Shown: one piece after another, positions 12,001 through 21,940 of the stretch
Layout of the letters: each line of letters starts with the position of its first letter
Numbering within the stretch: position 1 is the stretch's first letter
From: Isochrysis galbana
Taxonomy: Eukaryota > Haptophyta > Isochrysidales > Isochrysidaceae
Direction of reading: 5' to 3'
Length of the DNA stretch: 64,000 nucleotides
Assembly (NCBI GenBank): GCA_018136815.1
Contig: CM030941.1
Coordinates: 499,528 to 563,527 of the forward strand
Program-made: the position numbers and the translations under genes
The notes under the pieces: generated by a model
Database searches by the model: none
Seen by the model: the letters and a program-made list of their open reading frames with translations, nothing else
What the model was told of the DNA's origin: nothing

Positions 12001-12123
12001 AGCGTCGGCCAGCTGCGCAACGAGTTGATCCAGCTCCGCTGCCGCCGCGCCATACGCCGATCGCGCTGCCGCCGCCGCCGCACGGAGGGAGGCGGCGTCG
12101 GGTGGCGCTGAGTCTCCCGCCAT
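6047..12123 (-). CDS. IQ-motif protein with a CHK/EcKinase-like kinase domain (multi-exon)
   Basis: I read one gene. Exons: 12123-11635, 11474-11358, 11251-11118, about 11000-10572 (5' edge uncertain), 10450-10217, 10090-8493, 8326-8173 and 7954-6047. Intron 11357-11252 would be GC-AG; the other clear ones are GT-AG with matching phases. In order: a helical, charged N-terminus; a VP..GD-type pair (EIEVPCDYVGGD, then ETEDGRRFLVSPPIDAQPGD); two IQ motifs (VQARARGKLARQ and LQAAIRGWRQRR) formed across the 10216-10091 intron; then an APH/CHK fold. Its catalytic loop is LLHGDPSLSNILV, its metal motif YLVDFQQ spans the last intron, and GPPAWDLAFFL follows. The C-terminal ~600 residues are Ala/Ser/Pro-rich with a basic coiled coil and end in two EESxDFDL motifs. 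IQ motifs suggest calmodulin or EF-hand light-chain binding. The substrate is unknown. The gene could be split near 10.5 kb, but the IQ junction argues against it. Confidence 0.7.
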
Positions 12124-12583
12124 CGTACGGGAAAGAAGAAGAAAAGGGGGAAGGGGGAAGGGGGAAGGGGGGGGAGAGCAGCGCGCAAACGGCAGCAGCA
12201 GGAAGCCCACACGCCTCCCAGCCCTTCCACACGGCGTGCAGGTAGAGGCAAGGAGTACGAGCGTCAAAAGAAAAGGGGGGGTGGTGGTGGAAGGGGAAGG
12301 GGGGGAGAGCAGCGTGCGAGCAGCAGCAGCAAGCCCCCCCCTCGCCCCACCCCACCAGCCCCTTTCACACGGCTGGCAGGTAAAGTAGACGTTAAAAATC
12401 GGTTCAAGAGGAGGAAGAGTAAAGTACTCTACGAGTAGAGAAGAGAGTCCGAGAGTTCTTGTGGTGCGAGAGTATCTTAGAACAGTAGTAGAACAGTAGA
12501 ACCGTAGTGCTGTGGGAACTAGGACACTAGGGGACGTTGTTCCCTCTGCGGCAGCGGAGAGCGGAGACCCTACCCTAACTAAC
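12124..12583. other. Upstream region of the IQ/kinase gene
   Basis: Purine/G-rich blocks at 12140-12180 and 12280-12310 share similar words (ggggagagcagcg...gcagcagcag), so this is probably a local duplication of the 5'UTR/promoter. No gene is supported. Confidence 0.5.
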
Positions 12584-12675
12584 CCTACCCCACGATGGGG
12601 GTGTGCGCGGTTGGCGCATGTCTCGTCCGGTGTACGTACATCGCTAGCTAGGGACTAGGGGTGCTAGCCAACAAG
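12584..12675. repeat. ~90-bp dispersed repeat shared with 55149-55225
   Basis: The words gatgggggtgtgcgcggttg, ctcgtccggtgta and gctagccaacaag recur in the same order just 5' of the Ty3/gypsy body at 55149-55225. This is probably a fragment of that element's 5' region or of a repeat it inserted into. Confidence 0.75.
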
Positions 12676-12690
12676 CAACAAGATGCGCTC

Positions 12691-13205
12691 AACTAAGTTT
12701 ATACACAATTCACATGGGGGAGGCGCCTCGTCGCCTCGTGCCCTCCCCCTCCCCCCTCCCCCCCCCTCGGGCTCCAACTCCAACTTCCCTCCGGGGGGCC
12801 CGTCAGTCACCCTCAGACTCTGCCTTTTGGCATGAGCAGCTGAGCAATCACAATCACCATCCATCCGGACCGAGACCCCTTGTGGGCACGGGTCGCGGGT
12901 CAGGAGGCTGGAGGCGGACGCCGCACTCACTGGTCCGTGGCCTGCATGGCGCATGGACCTCCACTCGTACTGACCTTCCCGCCCCCCCCCCCCTCCTGGT
13001 CACCGGGCAGAGAGCAGAGAGGGGACAACGGTGGGCACCCACGGCCAGCGAGACACGCAAGGGAGAGGCAGGAGAGGCCAAGGGCTGAGCCCCAGCCACC
13101 AGCCAGCCTCCACTGCCCCCTGAGCTGCCTGGTCGGCCCTTGCCCTCTGCAAGCCCCCTCAGGATCTTTGAGAGAGAGGGCGAAGAGACAGTGGAGTGCG
13201 GGAGT
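12691..13205 (+). mobile_element. Diverged member of the hairpin-ended element family
   Basis: Starts with caactaagtttata, like the other copies, but the second hairpin arm is degenerate. It then shares the order catgggggagg, gtgccctcccc, ccagcgag...gagaggcagg and ctgccccctgagctg with copies at 32 and 48 kb. No coding capacity is credible. Confidence 0.6.
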
Positions 13206-13467
13206 GAGGATTTCGTCGGTCCCCGAACCGGGGATTCAACGATTTAACCGAGTCCCGTTTACATTAGACATTATGGTAAACGGGCGGAGTGAGAGGCTAG
13301 CGACGGGCGGAGGAGCGGAGGGAGCGGCGCAAGCTCGCCCGGAGAAGCCCTCTCCAAGTAAGTAAGGTTCCCCGGGCCCCGGGCGCCGTTGCTTATTTTT
13401 TCTGCGGAGGACCGCTCGGGCCAGACTGGCCTAGCCTAAGGGCCTCTCATTCATTCTCAACGGGAAC

Positions 13468-13781
13468 AACTAAGTTTATACTTGGTTGCCCCATGGGGGG
13501 GCACGAGCCCCCCCTCTCTCCACTCCTCCACTGCCATGGGGGAGGAACCACTCATCCTCCTGCACCAGGGCCGGACCCCGGAAACCGAAGACAAAGGAAC
13601 GAAGGGGGGCAGGGGAAGAGGTGGAGGGAGGGAAGTTAAGGGCGGTGTGAGTAGAAAAGGGAGATCAGTCCCAGTCAGTAGTAGGTGTGTAGCCCGGAAT
13701 CTTCAGATTTTTTTTTAGTGGTTCCATTCGCCGCGAGTGCGGTAAGAATATTAGAAGTTTTTTTTAAAGGTTTAATTAATT
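13468..13781 (+). mobile_element. Truncated hairpin-ended element, first of a nested pair
   Basis: Begins aactaagtttatacttggtt and keeps only ~100 bp of the family 5' part. It then passes into the accgaagacaaagg-type repeat also seen at 588-795, and ends in a T/A-rich tail (gtttttttt..ttaattaatt). The 16-bp string cattctcaacgggaac lies immediately before it (13452-13467) and after it (13782-13797), consistent with a target-site duplication. Confidence 0.65.
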
Positions 13782-13797
13782 CATTCTCAACGGGAAC

Positions 13798-14680
13798 AAC
13801 TAAGTTTATACTTAGTTCGCCCATGGGGGGGCACGAGCCCCCCTCTCTCTCCACTCCTCCCCTGCCATGGGGGAGGAACCACCCACTCTCCTGGCACGCC
13901 TGATGGCCTGCCAGGAGCACATTGCCCTGCTGACCCATCCCTCTCCCCACAGGCACGCCTGATTCGCCCGCCCTGGCCTGTCGTGGCCTGCCCATCCCTC
14001 TGACCAGCCCCTCCTCCCCCTGGGCCCCCCTGATCAGGACCCCCCAGCCAGCTCCAGTCGACCTGCAGGGCCGCGGAGCGCCAGCGAGGGAGAGGCAGGA
14101 GGGGCCAGGGCCATGCCCCAGCCTCACCTGCCCCCTGAGCTGTGCTCCCAGGCCCTTGCAGGCCACCTGGGGACCTGGAGAGGGGCCGCAGGCGCGCGCC
14201 ATGGGCCCCCGCCGCAGGGAAGAGAGGAGGAAAAGGGAAGAGGGCGGGGAGGGGGGAGCGGCAGCTCTCCCCTCCGGTGTTTACGTGTCTTCTCGAACGA
14301 TTTGGGTAAGAGAAGACGGGGGCGCCAGAGCCAGGAGGGAAGGGCCGCGGCTCGTCGCGGCCACTCGCCTACGCGAGGGAGATTAGCGCTCTAGGCCCCT
14401 AAACTCACGAGTGCCCCGCCCCCCCCCTGCGTTGTTTTACCCGAAAGGGGTTTTCCCCCAGCGTGGCCTCGAGGAGAGGGTGTGCTGGGGTGCGCAGGGT
14501 CGGTGCATGCACTGGGGGGAGGACAAATATCGAGGGGAGGGGGCAGTGCCCCCTCCCCCCGGTACCATTCGGACACCTGGCTCGTCAGGCATGGCGGGAT
14601 TCCGGGACTGAAAAGTTGTGTCCAATTAGTTAGTGGGGTTGGCTAGGATATAACATTAATAATTTATTTAATTAATTAAT
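13798..14680 (+). mobile_element. Hairpin-ended retroposon-like element, copy 2 (subfamily A)
   Basis: An inverted near-copy of 4099-4984. It starts with the perfect 8-bp-arm hairpin aactaagtttatacttagtt, carries the same GC-rich body and ends with the AT-rich tail aacattaataatttatt. It is flanked by cattctcaacgggaac at 13782-13797 and 14681-14696; with adjoining taattaatt the duplication is ~25 bp. Confidence 0.8.
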
Positions 14681-14696
14681 CATTCTCAACGGGAAC

Positions 14697-15309
14697 GGAC
14701 CTCTCACCTCTCACCTCTCACTCTCACCGCACTCTCAGTCTGCCAAGGCACCACGCACCACGCACCACGAGCGCACTCGACGACGCTCAAGAGTGCTACT
14801 AACTTTATAGTTGATTGCGATTGCGATGGAGCGCGCCGACACTCTACGCTCTCGTTCTCCTTTGCCTTTGTCCTTTGCATGCTGTTTGCCTTTGCCTTTG
14901 CCCACGGTCGACTGGGTATTAATTTATTAGGGTAGTATGCCCTACCGTCTAGCCACTACCTACTCTTAAAGTGGGGGTCATGATGATGATGGCGAGAGGC
15001 AGCACCGAGAGTGCGATGGGACGCCCGTAGCTAGCAACAGTAGGCTGAATATTCAAGAGTTCATATCAAAAGGGGGGGAAGGTAACACATACACACATAC
15101 TTTTCCCCTGTGCTAGGAGTCGGCACGGTGGCAGGCAGAGGGGAGGTCCATCGAAGGTGTCACGGATGGCAGGATGGGGAGAAATGAAGTCAAAGGTCGT
15201 TTTCGCGAACCTCTTACCAAGCCCTAGTGTGAGCACTACTCCCGCCGACTTGTCTTCCCAGATTTCATGTCTAGCTGATTTGGAAGCTCGGCAAGCCGCT
15301 GAGCTGCCA
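14697..15309. other. Intergenic region
   Basis: Tandem-like tcacctctcacctctcactc and caccacgcaccacg words occur at 14700-14770. A block at 15010-15060 (gagtgcgatggg...taggctgaat) recurs loosely near 33020-33070. No gene is supported. Confidence 0.5.
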
Positions 15310-18300
15310 TCAACATGCCCACCTCGAGCCGCCGAAATGGGCCACGACCGTCGGGACCGTTTTGCTGCTCTGCACAAATACCTCGAGAGTGCGTGGCGCC
15401 AAAAGCAGGCGCACTGCCGTCGCATCCAAGCTTAGAGCTCCCAGCCCAACCGAGCCTCCGCCACCCGCCGCCCCGGTGAGAGCGGCGGTCACCGCGGCCC
15501 TCCCCGCCGCGCCTGTCGATGCACCTTCCGTCCGTACGAGACCAAGTGAGATGAGATGCTCGAAGGCCTTCGTTAGGGTGGCGAGTGGCAGGCCATACTG
15601 AGCTGCAGCCTCGGGCTCGGCAGCGAGGAAATGGTTATATTCGCGCACGATCGAACGGAGTGTGTGCGGCGGCGGGGCCTCCGAGTCCATGCGACGCTTG
15701 AGGGACAAGAGCAGCAACAGCTCGACGACACTGCGCATCGTGAGGGCACTAAGTCAGGAAGGGTGTGCACTTCCAGGGTGTACGCGCATACGCTGCCCAG
15801 GGTGCTGAGCGCACGCTCGAATTTCACAGTCGTGCGCGCACCTGAGCTCAGGCAGCATCTCCTCTGGCACGGGTAGTGCCAAACCACGTGTGAGCGCCTC
15901 CTCGATGCCGGCGGCCGTCGGTAGCGGGCGGGCTGCCGTTAGGCCGCTCACATGCAGCTTGACGCCCGCTATCAGAGTGCGAGGTGTGAGGCCCTGCCAG
16001 AGCAGCCTCTCGAACGTCGTGGAGGTGGTGAGAGTATCGATGACGTCAGAGACACGCTCAGCCCAGACTTGAGAGAAGCGGGACCATGCGACCGAGTCGA
16101 TCGTAGTCTCCGAGTCGAAGACGTCGCGTCCCGTGCTGCCTCGCAGGCCTTGGTCCTCATCGAGGCGTCCATCGGCGGGCACAACGTCGGCGAGCGCGTT
16201 GCGGACGAGGAGCGCAGCATCGGACGCGTTCGGCAGGTAGTTGAAGAATAGCTGACGTTGTGGAGTGAGTGGAGGAGTAGTGGATGAATGTATGAGCTAT
16301 GGCAGCACTCACACGCACTCGAGAGGCCAGTTGGCGATGCGCGCGCAGTGCGGCCCACAGGCGAGCGCGGATATTTGGCGACACCGCCCCTCAAACGCAC
16401 CTGTCTACCAGAAAAGCGTGAGCGCACGCGCTTCTCGAGGAGGTCGAGCGCGTCAATGCGGGAGGTGAGGCCGACCACGCACATTTGCGCATCATCGGTC
16501 TGGCAGAGATCGAAGAGCGAGTACAGGAAGGTTTGCTTGTGGCGCAGAGCGAATGAGTCAAAGTCATGCAGGATGAAGCACACCGGCTGTGCTTGCGCCT
16601 CGCGGCGCCCCTCGCCGTACGAGCCCGGGTTGGAACGTCGCAGAAGGTGCAGCACGTGCCGCAAGCCGTCAGCAAAGGAGCCGAAGCGTTTCATCTGAAT
16701 CTGCGGAGGCAAGCAGGGGGGCGCCAGCTTGGTGGCCGCAATCCGCGCACGAGCCATCGAAGGGACAGCAAGGGCATGAAGGCGGGGGCACGAGTCTGAG
16801 TGGCCGCATGCCGCTCGGGACGAGCGAGAGGCCAGCTCGGTCAGCCTCGAAATGAGGTGAAGGGTGCGGGGTGTGCAGGCTAAGGGGGGAGAGGGGAGAC
16901 GCACCTGTGCCGCCACGCCAAGCTGCGCGGCGATAGCCATCAGGGTCGTCACCTCGTCCGCGAGGAGCAGGGTTGTCAAATCCACCACGAGAAAGTCAGC
17001 TGCCGCCGTGAGCGCGTCCGGCGTGGGCAGGTGGGGTGCGCGTCCAGAGCCCCTTACGGCTGTGTCCAGTGCTCGCGCGTGCGCAGCGCAGCGCATCTGG
17101 TGCAGCGTCGTGGCAAGCAGCCGATGCTTTCCAGCGCCGCGTGGCCCAACCAGCAGAAGAGTCGAGTTCTCCACCCCCATCGCCGTCCTCATTAGCTGTG
17201 CGCGCAGCTCGACTCGTGCTTCCGGGTGCAGATGGGCATACATGTCGGTGTGGGCTAGAGAGCCATCAGCGCACGCCGGCGTGCTCACGTCAGTGAGTGT
17301 CTCCGCGACTGATAGGAGCAGCCGGCTGTAGATGTTGCGGCGGGTCGTATCGACTAGCTGGCCTATGGCGTCGGCAGGGAGCGGGAAGCCGTGTGCATCG
17401 CGTATGGTGATTCCGGCGCTGCCTCCACCGTCAGGCTGTCGGTAGAGCTCCGCGCGACCAGAACCGGAAGAGCGCCGGGTGGCGTCTGGGGGTTTGTTTT
17501 TGGTGTCCGCGGCTCCAGGGCCACGCAGATGGGGCGGGGACCAGGAGTCGCATGCGCCTTGCGACGAAAGTGGCGATGCCCCGAAGGCCGCCGCAGCGGC
17601 CGCCCGCATCTCACTCAGCATCTCTGCCTCATCAACCTCCATCGAGGAGGGTAATTGCTGCGGTTCGCTGGCGGGGGGCTCTTCTGTGCTGCAGGAGGGG
17701 CTGAACGGTGTTGGTGGCTTGGGCACGCCTGCGGACGGAGCGGCGCCGCGTGAGAGAGCTGAAGAGGACGCCGCGGACGATGGGGTTGCGCTGGCTACCC
17801 GCTTCGAGGCGCGGCGATCGATTCCCGGTGAGCCCCTGGCGAGAGCAGCCGCCTCGCCTTTCGCTACGACGACTGCTGGGCTGGCGCGTCCTGGGTCGGC
17901 GATGGCGGTAGCTGGGATTGTCTCATCCGCAACACCGCGGGAACGCTTGCCCCCCCGGTAAGGAGGCGTGTCCGAGGCCGGACCCGCTGTGCGGAGGCGC
18001 GAGCGTAAGGTCTGAGTCGCGGGAGGCTCTGCTGCCGCTGATGACGGCACCGCGGACGATGGGGTGGCGCTGGCCAACCGCTTCGAGGCGCGGCGATCGA
18101 TTCCCGGTGCGCCCCTGGCGAGAGCAGCCGTCTCGCCTTTCGCTACGACTGCCGGGTTGGCGCGTCCTGGGTCGGCGATGGCGGTGGCTGGGATTGTCTC
18201 CTCGTCCGCAACACCGCGGGGACGCTTGCCCCCCAGGTAAGGAGGCGTGTCCGAGGCCGGGCCCGCTGTGCGGAGGCGCGAGCGTATGGTCTGAGTCGCG

Positions 18301-19457
18301 GAAGGCTCTGCTGCCGCTGATGACGGCGCCGCTTCGGGCGAGCGCAATGAACTGCTCACACATCTCAGGGGCACGTCTACGGGATTGGCAGGCGTGCAGG
18401 ACGAATCGCTGTCCGACTTGGGGGGCCCGGCCAAGGGCGCTGGTGCGTTGGCCGAGCCCCACGTGCTTGCCGGACTAGAGAGGAAGCCGTCGCCTACGCC
18501 CAACCGCTGCGTGGCCTTGCGGTTCCGTGGGCCTGACAAGATCTCCGACTCGCACACCCCCATGTGCCTGTTGGGCAACAGGCACCCCGGAGTGGTACAG
18601 ATTTCACATGTGCCGCTGGAGCCGCCACTCCTCCTGGGGGCTGTCTCACACGTCATCCCAACCGCTTGGCCATGGCGCTTCTTCTGGCTCGGGGCGTCCG
18701 AATCCTTAGCATTGGAGGGCCGGCGCTGATCTCGATGGCGCACGTCCTGGGCAAGGGACGTGCCGCGAGCCGGATCCTTCGCACCCGACGATGCGCCACT
18801 TGGCGAATAGCCCGGTTGGAGCAGACGCTGGTCGGCATGATGTGGCTCCTCGCGCTCCGTCTCGCTGTCATGGTCCCCCTCGCTATCGTCAACCAGATTG
18901 ATGAACTCGAGGTGGCGCTGAGAGATGCGTGCTGGCTCCCTTGAGCACGCGGCCGCCAGCGCTGGCTGAGGAGGCCTGCGCCCGGGCCCCGTCGACGGCT
19001 GTGCGCTGCTCGCTTCGTCTGGCGGTTTGGCCTGCGTGCGCAGTCTGCCCTCCGAGCTCCGCGTCGGCCGCTCGCCCTGCTGCGTCCGCTGTGGTGCATC
19101 CTTGTGAGCGCTTGCCTCCTCGAGGGGCACCTTCCTGCACAGGAGCCTGAACTGGTCAAACCCGTGCTTATCGGGCCCGAAGCAGTGCTCGAGGACTTGA
19201 AGCCGCCTGCAGATGTCCCTGCTCCGCCTGCGCGCCGCGTGCTGCGCCCTGAGGTAGGCCTTGATGCTGGAGAGGTGTTCTGCCCTCTCGGAGGGTGAGT
19301 CGGCCAGCCTCTGCAGAGAGAGAGTGTGGCGTGAGATGCAGCAGAGGGCGTCGCTCAGCAGCGTGTCGTCTCTCACGCACCAGGGGGGAGACCAGTCCTC
19401 GCCGGAGGGCAGCGAGGTTGGCGTGGAAGGGGAGGAAGCGAGGCGGCGGCGGGGCAT
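15310..19457 (-). CDS. ORC4: Origin recognition complex subunit 4 (ORC4)
   Basis: ORC4 is an AAA+-type subunit of the nuclear origin recognition complex. Exons: 19457-16905, 16700-16401, 16251-15842 and about 15731-15310. The introns are GT-AG with matching phases. The 204-nt intron 16904-16701 is divisible by three and stop-free, so it could be mistaken for coding sequence. Walker A reads LLLVGPRGAGKHRLL. The Walker B region is FILHDFDSFALRHKQTFLYS, followed by VVGLTSRIDALDLLEKRVRS, a close match to the ORC4 signature. The C-terminal exons (LFFNYLPN..., KAFEHLISLGLVR) fit the lid and winged-helix region. The start at 19457 opens MPRRRLASS. An N-terminal extension of ~600 residues, unusual for ORC4, holds a CX2CX4CX5HX3C cluster (CEICTTPGCLLPNRHMGVC) and a tandem ~95-residue repeat. 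The first Walker B acidic residue is His here. Identity is secure; the extension's role is unknown. Confidence 0.9.
17745..18330 (-). repeat. In-frame tandem duplication inside ORC4 (~95 codons x2)
   Basis: Two consecutive units encode RSRLRTAGPASDTPPY...GGKR.RGVAD..., IPATAIADPGRA and GIDRRASKR.ASATPSSA with few differences. High nucleotide identity and frame preservation suggest a recent duplication. The encoded sequence is basic, Ser/Ala-rich and probably disordered. Confidence 0.85.
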
Positions 19458-20256
19458 TGAGAGGGGGGGGGGGGGGGAGCAGGAGGAGGGGGAGGGGGAG
19501 GGGAGGAGCTCCTCGTGGAGAGGTGAAGGACTGGGGTTGGAGAGGTTAGAAAGCCTGCGGGGGGGAGGGAGGGGGAGGCGGGTCCCCGACCTGCCCGAGA
19601 GCGAGCTTCGCGCGGGAAATCGGCGCTCTCCCGCGCCCTGGGTCTCCCTCCCCTGTGTGTGGGTCGGTCGAGACTCGAGAGTGCCTAGATCTCGGAGAGA
19701 GACGGGGGGCTGGGGCCGGCAAAAATACAGCCCAATCCTAAGAGGCAAATACAGCCAAATACATAGGTGTTTGGCCTCAGGCAAAATACACTTCAAATAC
19801 ATTCGACATTCGAGGACTACAACCTGGACGCGCTTCAAATGCAGCCAAATACGTATGTATTTGGCCTTAAATACGTATTTAACATCTACCATCTGGGCTC
19901 AAAACTATCGTTAAAACGATAGGGTCATGAAGCGCGCCACGCTCCCCTCCTCTCTCTCCGCCCACCCTACCGCGCTGGCCGACCAGGATATGCTGGACGC
20001 CGCGCGGCCACAGCAGCCACCACCCAGAGCCACGCCAACCCAGGTACCCGCGAGCCACAACCCGATCCGAGCCCGCATCGCCGCAAGGACAGAACAACGA
20101 CCAGCAACTAGCCCGGTCACTCACTAGGGGGGTGCGAAGGGCACCATCTGTAATGGGCAAACGAAGGCCTAAATAAGCTCCCTATAGGTTCCGGTATGGG
20201 AGATCAGCAAAAAAAACCGGGGGTCTTCCGGCAAAATTTTCGAAAAATACCCGATT
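19458..20256. other. Region upstream of ORC4 with AT-rich palindromic words
   Basis: A G-rich stretch (19465-19600) lies just 5' of the ORC4 ATG, followed by an AT-rich block at 19728-19915. That block repeats caaatac/tatttggcc words, including ccaaatacgtatgtatttgg, which is close to a palindrome. The ORC4 promoter probably lies here. No gene is supported. Confidence 0.45.
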
Positions 20257-21885
20257 TCAGGCCTCTGACGGCCGTGCGGAAATATATGTCAGGCCCCCCC
20301 ACTGTGACAAAAAAAGGGGGTGCCCCAGCCAGTAGCCCGACTCGATGTCGCCATGACGGTGCCAGCGGTATTGTGAAGGCCCGTCATACCCACTCGCATG
20401 GGCACAACCTTGATTTCCGTATGCCATGCCGTGCCAATTGCGTTGGCCTCGCTCGTCGTTGATAGCCGGATGTCTATCGAATAGCTGACTGCCACCATCA
20501 GATCGGCCCTTCTTGCGACTCTGATGGTCTCCCCGATTCGACAACCAGTCAACTCCAGAAGGTGCCATGTCGGTGCTTGACACACGTCCAGCTTGCTTGC
20601 GAAAGGCGAACGAGAAGTAGAGTTGCGCAACCTGCGCTTCTTTCTCATTCAGAACTGGCAGTGATTGGCCTCCACGCCCGTCCTTGCCGCGCATTTTGCC
20701 TACCGCTGAGTGACTGTACATTGATTCAATGGCAATCGGGACAAGGCCATGAGCTTCTGCCAATCGGGTGAGGGTTTCGCGCCAGACAAGATATTCGTGT
20801 GCATCGGTTAGGTCGTCAGAATCTTGTGTGACAGTGTCCTGCAAACTGAAGCACAGCCCATGACCAAACTCATCGTCGTGTTGTGGGCCGATGCGTAAGC
20901 TGCTGGTACTCGTGCCCTCTCCATCTTCCGTCTTCCCCCCTGCGTTTGCTTGTGCATCCGCTTGTGCGTTTTGCGCATGCTCAATGCGTGCATTGGTCTT
21001 GTCCCAATGGGAAGCTGTGAGATATGCCTTTGGCTCGAGATTGGGCGCCCCATCTGGCAAGGTGTCCTTCCCTCCCACACAGTGTTCCGTGACTGATCCG
21101 CCGTCGCCTCGCTTACCGTCACGGCGACCAGTTTCAGGTGCCATATCTGCAGTCTGCCCACCCTCCGCCGCCCTAGTCCTATGGGCCATTTGCGGCTCTA
21201 TACCCTCCCGCATCTCATTTGCTCCATCAGAGCGGGCGCCCTTGGGTACAGCGTCAACATCCACACGCTTCAAGCGCAGCACAAAGGGAAACTCGGGCGG
21301 CTCCAATGTCACTGAATTCTTACCGTCCAGCACCTTAAGCACAGCGCTCGCGTCGGGCGCTGTGCCAAAGAACACACCGCCGGGCTTCAGCAAGGAGCTC
21401 ACTTGAGCCATTGGTATCGATGCAGTTGCCTCACTCCCAAATGCAAATTGAATGCAGAACATCGCGGCGACAGCGTCGGCACCACCCTCAGCGCCTGCCC
21501 ATCGCAGCTGTGGCGCGAGGAGCGCGGCCAGCTCCGGATCCAGTATGCTGTGCTGCCGCCATACGATCTGCGTCTGGCTGGGGACCCTCTGCCGGTCATT
21601 CTCGCGCCCGCGCGCCTCCTCGAGCTGAGCGGCCGAAAGATCCATCGCCACGACGCGGCGGATGCCCGCGTCGCGCCACTTCCCGATATCCCCGCCGCGG
21701 CCGCAGCCCACGTCGACCAGGCATCCGACAGAGCGCGCGTGCTGATAGATGAGCTGCCGCTTGATGGCATTGGCATAGCGTTTGTACGTGTAGAGCACGC
21801 CCGAGCGCCGCGTGGCGAGCGCCTCGCTCAGACTGGAGTGGCGGCATGCCTGTGCGTCATAGTGCAGCTCGACGCCCGAAGCCAT
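20257..21885 (-). CDS. mRNA cap guanine-N7 methyltransferase
   Basis: The enzyme transfers methyl from SAM to N7 of the cap guanine of nascent mRNA in the nucleus. The SAM-binding motif I is VDVGCGRGGDIGKW (residues ~57-70), preceded by the family's cap-binding region TYKRYANAIKRQLI (33-46). Motif AMFCIQFAFGSEA, the GG-loop LLKPGGVFFGTAPDA and the C-terminal LYFSFAFRKQAG complete the pattern. I chose the ATG at 21885 (MASGVELHYDAQ), giving 542 residues. The frame stays open further upstream only through the 192-bp minisatellite, where every frame is open. Two inserts, an acidic/Gly-rich one of ~100 residues and a His/Gly/Ser-rich C-terminal tail of ~100, lie outside the core. No intron is needed. 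Confidence 0.85.
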   Translation of the reverse strand: MASGVELHYDAQACRHSSLSEALATRRSGVLYTYKRYANAIKRQLIYQHARSVGCLVDVGCGRGGDIGKWRDAGIRRVVAMDLSAAQLEEARGRENDRQRVPSQTQIVWRQHSILDPELAALLAPQLRWAGAEGGADAVAAMFCIQFAFGSEATASIPMAQVSSLLKPGGVFFGTAPDASAVLKVLDGKNSVTLEPPEFPFVLRLKRVDVDAVPKGARSDGANEMREGIEPQMAHRTRAAEGGQTADMAPETGRRDGKRGDGGSVTEHCVGGKDTLPDGAPNLEPKAYLTASHWDKTNARIEHAQNAQADAQANAGGKTEDGEGTSTSSLRIGPQHDDEFGHGLCFSLQDTVTQDSDDLTDAHEYLVWRETLTRLAEAHGLVPIAIESMYSHSAVGKMRGKDGRGGQSLPVLNEKEAQVAQLYFSFAFRKQAGRVSSTDMAPSGVDWLSNRGDHQSRKKGRSDGGSQLFDRHPAINDERGQRNWHGMAYGNQGCAHASGYDGPSQYRWHRHGDIESGYWLGHPLFLSQWGGLTYISARPSEA

Positions 21886-21940
21886 CGCCGCCACAGAGCC
21901 CCTCACTTCGCTCCCCGTGTTTCGGACCTCTTGTCTGGAG

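Noticed and set aside
13195..13300. Possible tRNA or structured RNA around gtccccgaaccggggattcaac
   Set aside because: There is a short stem but no cloverleaf, A-box or acceptor stem could be drawn.
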